From contig NZ_JAEKJB010000008.1 in NCBI RefSeq assembly GCF_016785095.1, forward strand, positions 744,001 through 808,000: a stretch of DNA of 64,000 nt, in the 5' to 3' direction. The stretch's first letter is position 1. Each line of letters starts with the position of its first letter. The notes under the pieces were generated by a model that ran no database searches, was not told the origin of the DNA, and was given only the letters and a program-made list of their open reading frames with translations. Below, piece after piece: positions 61,619 to 64,000 of the stretch. Both the position numbers and the translations under genes were made by a program. Origin of the DNA: Alloalcanivorax marinus. GTDB taxonomy: Bacteria; Pseudomonadota; Gammaproteobacteria; Pseudomonadales; Alcanivoracaceae.

Positions 61619-62485
61619 ATGGAGCCGAAACAACGCATTGATTATTCCGCGATCACCGACCGCCCCCGCCTGTCGTTGCCCGACGGCAAGCGAATGGCGG
61701 TGTGGGTGATCGTCAATATTGAAGAGTGGGACATCAATTCGCCGATGCCGCGTACCGTCCTGACGCCTCCCGCCGGTGGCGCGCCCTCGCCGGACATTCC
61801 CAACTGGGCCTGGCATGAATACGGCAACCGGGTAGGGTTCTGGCGTTTGCTGAAAACACTGGACCGGCTGTCGATCCGTGCCGTGCTGGCCATCAATGGC
61901 ACCGCGGTGAACAGCTACGCGCCGATCAGCCAGGCGGCCCTGGATCGCGACTGGGAATTCATGGGCCACGGCTACACCCAGCGCAATATGCAGAAGGTCG
62001 AGAACGAACACGACGACATCCGCAAGACCACCCGGGCCATCGAGGAATTCACTGGCAAACGGCCACGTGGCTGGCTCGGACCGGGCCTCACCGAAACCTG
62101 GGAAACCCCGGACCTGTTGGTGGAAGAAGGGTACGACTATGTGTGCGACTGGGTGCTCGACGATCAACCGGTGGTCCTGAAGACCCGCACCGACCCCATC
62201 GTCAATGTGCCCTACACCCAGGAATGCAATGACGTGGCGATGATGCTGATCCAGCATCACCCGGCTTCGGAGTACGCCCAGCGGGCCATTGATCAGTTCG
62301 AACAGATCCACGAGGACGCCGAGGACGGCGCCCGTGTCATGGCGCTGGTGGTGCACCCTTACATCATGGGCGCGCCCCATCGGGCCCCCTACTTCCGCAA
62401 GGCGCTGGAACACATCGCCGCCCGGGAGGATGTGTGCTTCATGACCGGCGAGGAAATTTTCGACTGGTACCAACAGCAGCGCTGA
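61619..62485 (+). CDS. Polysaccharide deacetylase-fold (CE4/PuuE-like) protein
   Basis: A 288-residue NodB-homology-type protein without a signal peptide. It has WVIVNIEEWDINSPMPR near the N-terminus, a His-containing EFMGHGYTQRN, and a late LVVHPYIMGAPHR. These positions correspond to the metal-binding and base residues of PuuE-like (allantoinase) and related cytoplasmic members. The reaction is undefined; it may deformylate or deacetylate a small metabolite. AAGGAG lies 6 nt before the ATG at 61619. It pairs with the FAH enzyme in one operon ended by a terminator at 62515. Confidence 0.8.
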   Translation: MEPKQRIDYSAITDRPRLSLPDGKRMAVWVIVNIEEWDINSPMPRTVLTPPAGGAPSPDIPNWAWHEYGNRVGFWRLLKTLDRLSIRAVLAINGTAVNSYAPISQAALDRDWEFMGHGYTQRNMQKVENEHDDIRKTTRAIEEFTGKRPRGWLGPGLTETWETPDLLVEEGYDYVCDWVLDDQPVVLKTRTDPIVNVPYTQECNDVAMMLIQHHPASEYAQRAIDQFEQIHEDAEDGARVMALVVHPYIMGAPHRAPYFRKALEHIAAREDVCFMTGEEIFDWYQQQR

Positions 62486-62514
62486 TGGCGTTCACCCGCG
62501 CTCACGCCTCACCG

Positions 62515-62543
62515 AAAGCCCTTCCCCTGGAAGGGCTTTTTTT
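62515..62543 (+). terminator. Rho-independent terminator after the deacetylase gene
   Basis: AAAGCCCTTCC pairs with GGAAGGGCTTT around a CCT loop, followed by TTTTG. It ends the FAH/deacetylase unit 30 nt past its stop. Confidence 0.93.
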
Positions 62544-62703
62544 GTTCATCGCGCCCCCGAAAGGGGCAAACAGAGCAAATGGGATGCAATCCGGCACCAG
62601 AATAAAGCAACACAATACGAGCTTCTGTTTATAAGCACAGATTGAATCCAATAAAGCTTTACAGGCACTTTTCCTACTGCTATTACTTGATCCACAGGAA
62701 AAA

Positions 62704-62719
62704 CGTATACAATTTACGT
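62704..62719 (+). promoter_or_regulatory. Second copy of the CGTATAC operator, before the TRAP transporter genes
   Basis: CGTATACAATTTACG is nearly the same as the CGTATACGATTAATCG at 60802 (matching CGTATAC, ATT, A and CG with one base fewer). It is 37 nt upstream of the DctP start and flanked by A/T runs. The same regulator probably controls both units. Confidence 0.6.
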
Positions 62720-62755
62720 TTTTTGGGAATGCATGTGATACAAGGGGAACAGCCC

Positions 62756-63778
62756 GTGAAGCACGATTATTTGTTTCGCACCGCCAGAATTCTGCTCGCC
62801 ACCCTGCCCGTCTGGGCCTGTCTGGCCGGCACCGTACAGGCCGCCACGCCGATGAAGATCGCCCACCTGGTACCCGGCGAGGCGCCGCGCGGCCAGGGCG
62901 CGGAATTGATGGCCAAGGAAGTCAGCAACGATGAACGCTGCAATATCGATGCCCGGGTGTTCCCGAACTCCCAATTGGGCGGCACCACGGACCTGATCGA
63001 GAACCTGCAGACCGGCGCCCTGGAAGTGGCGATTCTGCCCGGCTCGTTTCTGGTCGGCTTTCAGCCGTTGATCGGCATCATGGATTTCCCGTACTTCTGG
63101 CCCACCGACTACGACAAGCTGAAAACCGTCATCGAAAGCGACGCCATGCGCAAGCTGCTCGACACCACCGAGGAGAAGGGCGTGGTGTCGTTGTCGGTAT
63201 GGCACACCGGCTACAAATCCTGGACCGCCAACAGGCCTCTGGACACCGTGGCGGCGTACAAGGGCCTGAAGGCACGGGTAATGCCCTCCGCCATCATCCG
63301 TGAACAGGACAAGCTGCTGGGCATGCAACCGGTGGCCATGCCGTTCTCCGAGACCTATGTGGCTTTGCAGAACGGCGCCATCGATACCCAGGAAAATCCG
63401 GTGGTCACCAACTACCTGATGCGGTTTCACGAGGTCCAGGATTACCTGACCCTGAGCAACCACGGCACGCTGGATCAGGTGATCATGGTTTCCAAGCTCT
63501 GGTGGGACAAGCTCGACGGCGGCTGCCAGACCGCGGTGCGCGAAGCGGTGGCCGATGGCGGCGCGCTGACCGCCAAGCTGGTCTACAAGATGATCGACGA
63601 GAAGGCGCTGCCGGCGATCCGTGAATCCGGCACCCGGGTGGTGGAGGTGAGCGATGAGAATTTCGCCGCCATGCGCGATCAGGTGTTGCCGGGCGTCAAG
63701 CGCTTCTACATCGAGCAAAACGGCGACCGGGGCAAGGCCATCGTCGACGCCTTCGAAGACGAATTCTCCAACCTTTAA
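62756..63778 (+). CDS. dctP: TRAP transporter solute-binding protein (DctP family)
   Basis: A 340-residue periplasmic receptor with signal peptide (ending GTVQAAT, about 26 residues) and DctP-family features: VFPNSQLGGTTDLIENLQTGALEVAILPG, then GLKARVMPSAIIREQDKLLGMQPVAMPFSETYVALQNGAIDTQENPV, with a conserved Arg (KARV) expected to bind a carboxylate ligand. The GTG at 62756 is chosen because AAGGGGA lies 8 nt upstream; longer frames to 62642 would begin in the operator region. Its ligand is probably a sugar acid or similar carboxylate. Confidence 0.9.
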   Translation: MKHDYLFRTARILLATLPVWACLAGTVQAATPMKIAHLVPGEAPRGQGAELMAKEVSNDERCNIDARVFPNSQLGGTTDLIENLQTGALEVAILPGSFLVGFQPLIGIMDFPYFWPTDYDKLKTVIESDAMRKLLDTTEEKGVVSLSVWHTGYKSWTANRPLDTVAAYKGLKARVMPSAIIREQDKLLGMQPVAMPFSETYVALQNGAIDTQENPVVTNYLMRFHEVQDYLTLSNHGTLDQVIMVSKLWWDKLDGGCQTAVREAVADGGALTAKLVYKMIDEKALPAIRESGTRVVEVSDENFAAMRDQVLPGVKRFYIEQNGDRGKAIVDAFEDEFSNL

Positions 63779-63787
63779 AGGCGCGCC

Positions 63788-64000
63788 ATGAGTGCTCTGG
63801 TCCGATCCCGCCGCGTTTTCGCCACCGCCGCCCGAGCCCTCGACGCGCCGCTGAGGGTGCTCGACCGGGTACTCGGCGTGGCGATGGCGCTGGCTCTGCT
63901 GCTGGTGGCGGCGATTCTGTTCTTCAACGCCCTGGGTCGAACCCTGGGCGTTTCCTACGAAGGCGGTTCTTCCCTGGCCCGTCTTCTGGTGATCTGGCTG
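63788..64000 (+). CDS. dctQ: TRAP transporter small permease (DctQ family), truncated by window end
   Basis: 71 codons from an ATG at 63788 with no stop before the window edge. The fragment (starts MSALVRSRRVFATAAR) has a membrane segment VLGVAMALALLLVAAILFF and continues NALGRTLGVSYEGGSSLARLLVIWL, typical of the first half of DctQ. It starts 9 nt after dctP. The large permease (DctM) presumably follows beyond the window. Confidence 0.88.
   Translation, partial: MSALVRSRRVFATAARALDAPLRVLDRVLGVAMALALLLVAAILFFNALGRTLGVSYEGGSSLARLLVIWL

Overview
The window is a GC-rich chromosomal segment of a free-living, probably marine gammaproteobacterium. The evidence is the housekeeping synteny: dsbA, cytochrome c4, cytochrome c5 and engB form one block, and polA, thrB and znuA/znuCB form another. 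Both resemble the Pseudomonas/Alcanivorax neighbourhood, and Alcanivorax or a relative is my best guess (inference only). I see no rRNA, tRNA, prophage, insertion sequence or CRISPR array. Coding is dense, with long operons and many 4-8 nt overlaps.

Layout. 1-4912: a Tat-type lipoprotein phosphatase (cut by the window edge), an EEP-fold hydrolase, dsbA, cytochromes c4 and c5, and engB. 5035-5290: a sigma-54-like promoter followed by a structured, GGA-rich non-coding stretch, a candidate sRNA. 5373-11083: a six-gene Mrp/Sha Na+(K+)/H+ antiporter operon with fused MrpA-MrpB. 11293-15220: a DUF815 ATPase, a small Kazal-like lipoprotein and a DUF2868/DUF3482 (GTPase) pair. 15217-22266: a tightly packed operon behind a Fur box, with a 1054-residue lipoprotein, a TonB-dependent receptor, a MauG/CcpA-like di-haem protein and a 62-codon ORF. 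22270-28320: valine catabolism (AraC/MmsR-like regulator, GntP permease, mmsA, acyl-CoA dehydrogenase, mmsB). 28301-31702: a lone ectoine hydroxylase, an amidase and an HAD hydrolase.

31799-37564: a three-gene operon joining a UDP-sulfoquinovose synthase-like enzyme, a BcsB-like periplasmic protein and a membrane GT2 glycosyltransferase, with a divergent outer-membrane barrel protein. It looks like machinery for an undescribed, possibly sulfonated, extracellular polysaccharide. 37570-41415: soxR, a SoxR box, an ABC exporter and catalase, forming an oxidative-stress cluster. 41614-46067: DUF3301, MscS, a repetitive lipoprotein, a peroxiredoxin and a fragment of a dead short-chain dehydrogenase. 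46154-50766: a VIT/vWA protein with a GlyGly-CTERM-like tail and an HrpB-like helicase. 50811-60719: tpm, polA, an esterase, thrB, a TIM-barrel protein and the zinc uptake genes around a Zur-like box. 60800-64000: an FAH-family enzyme and a polysaccharide-deacetylase-fold enzyme, then a TRAP transporter, both preceded by the same palindromic operator and so probably one regulon.

Three copies of a Pseudomonas-type REP element (core GTAGGAGCGGCTTCAGCCGC) lie between genes. The candidates most worth pursuing are the sulfoquinovose/BcsB/GT2 operon, the Fur-box lipoprotein/TonB/di-haem operon, and the sigma-54-linked sRNA. All functions are read from sequence motifs by eye. No database search was run.
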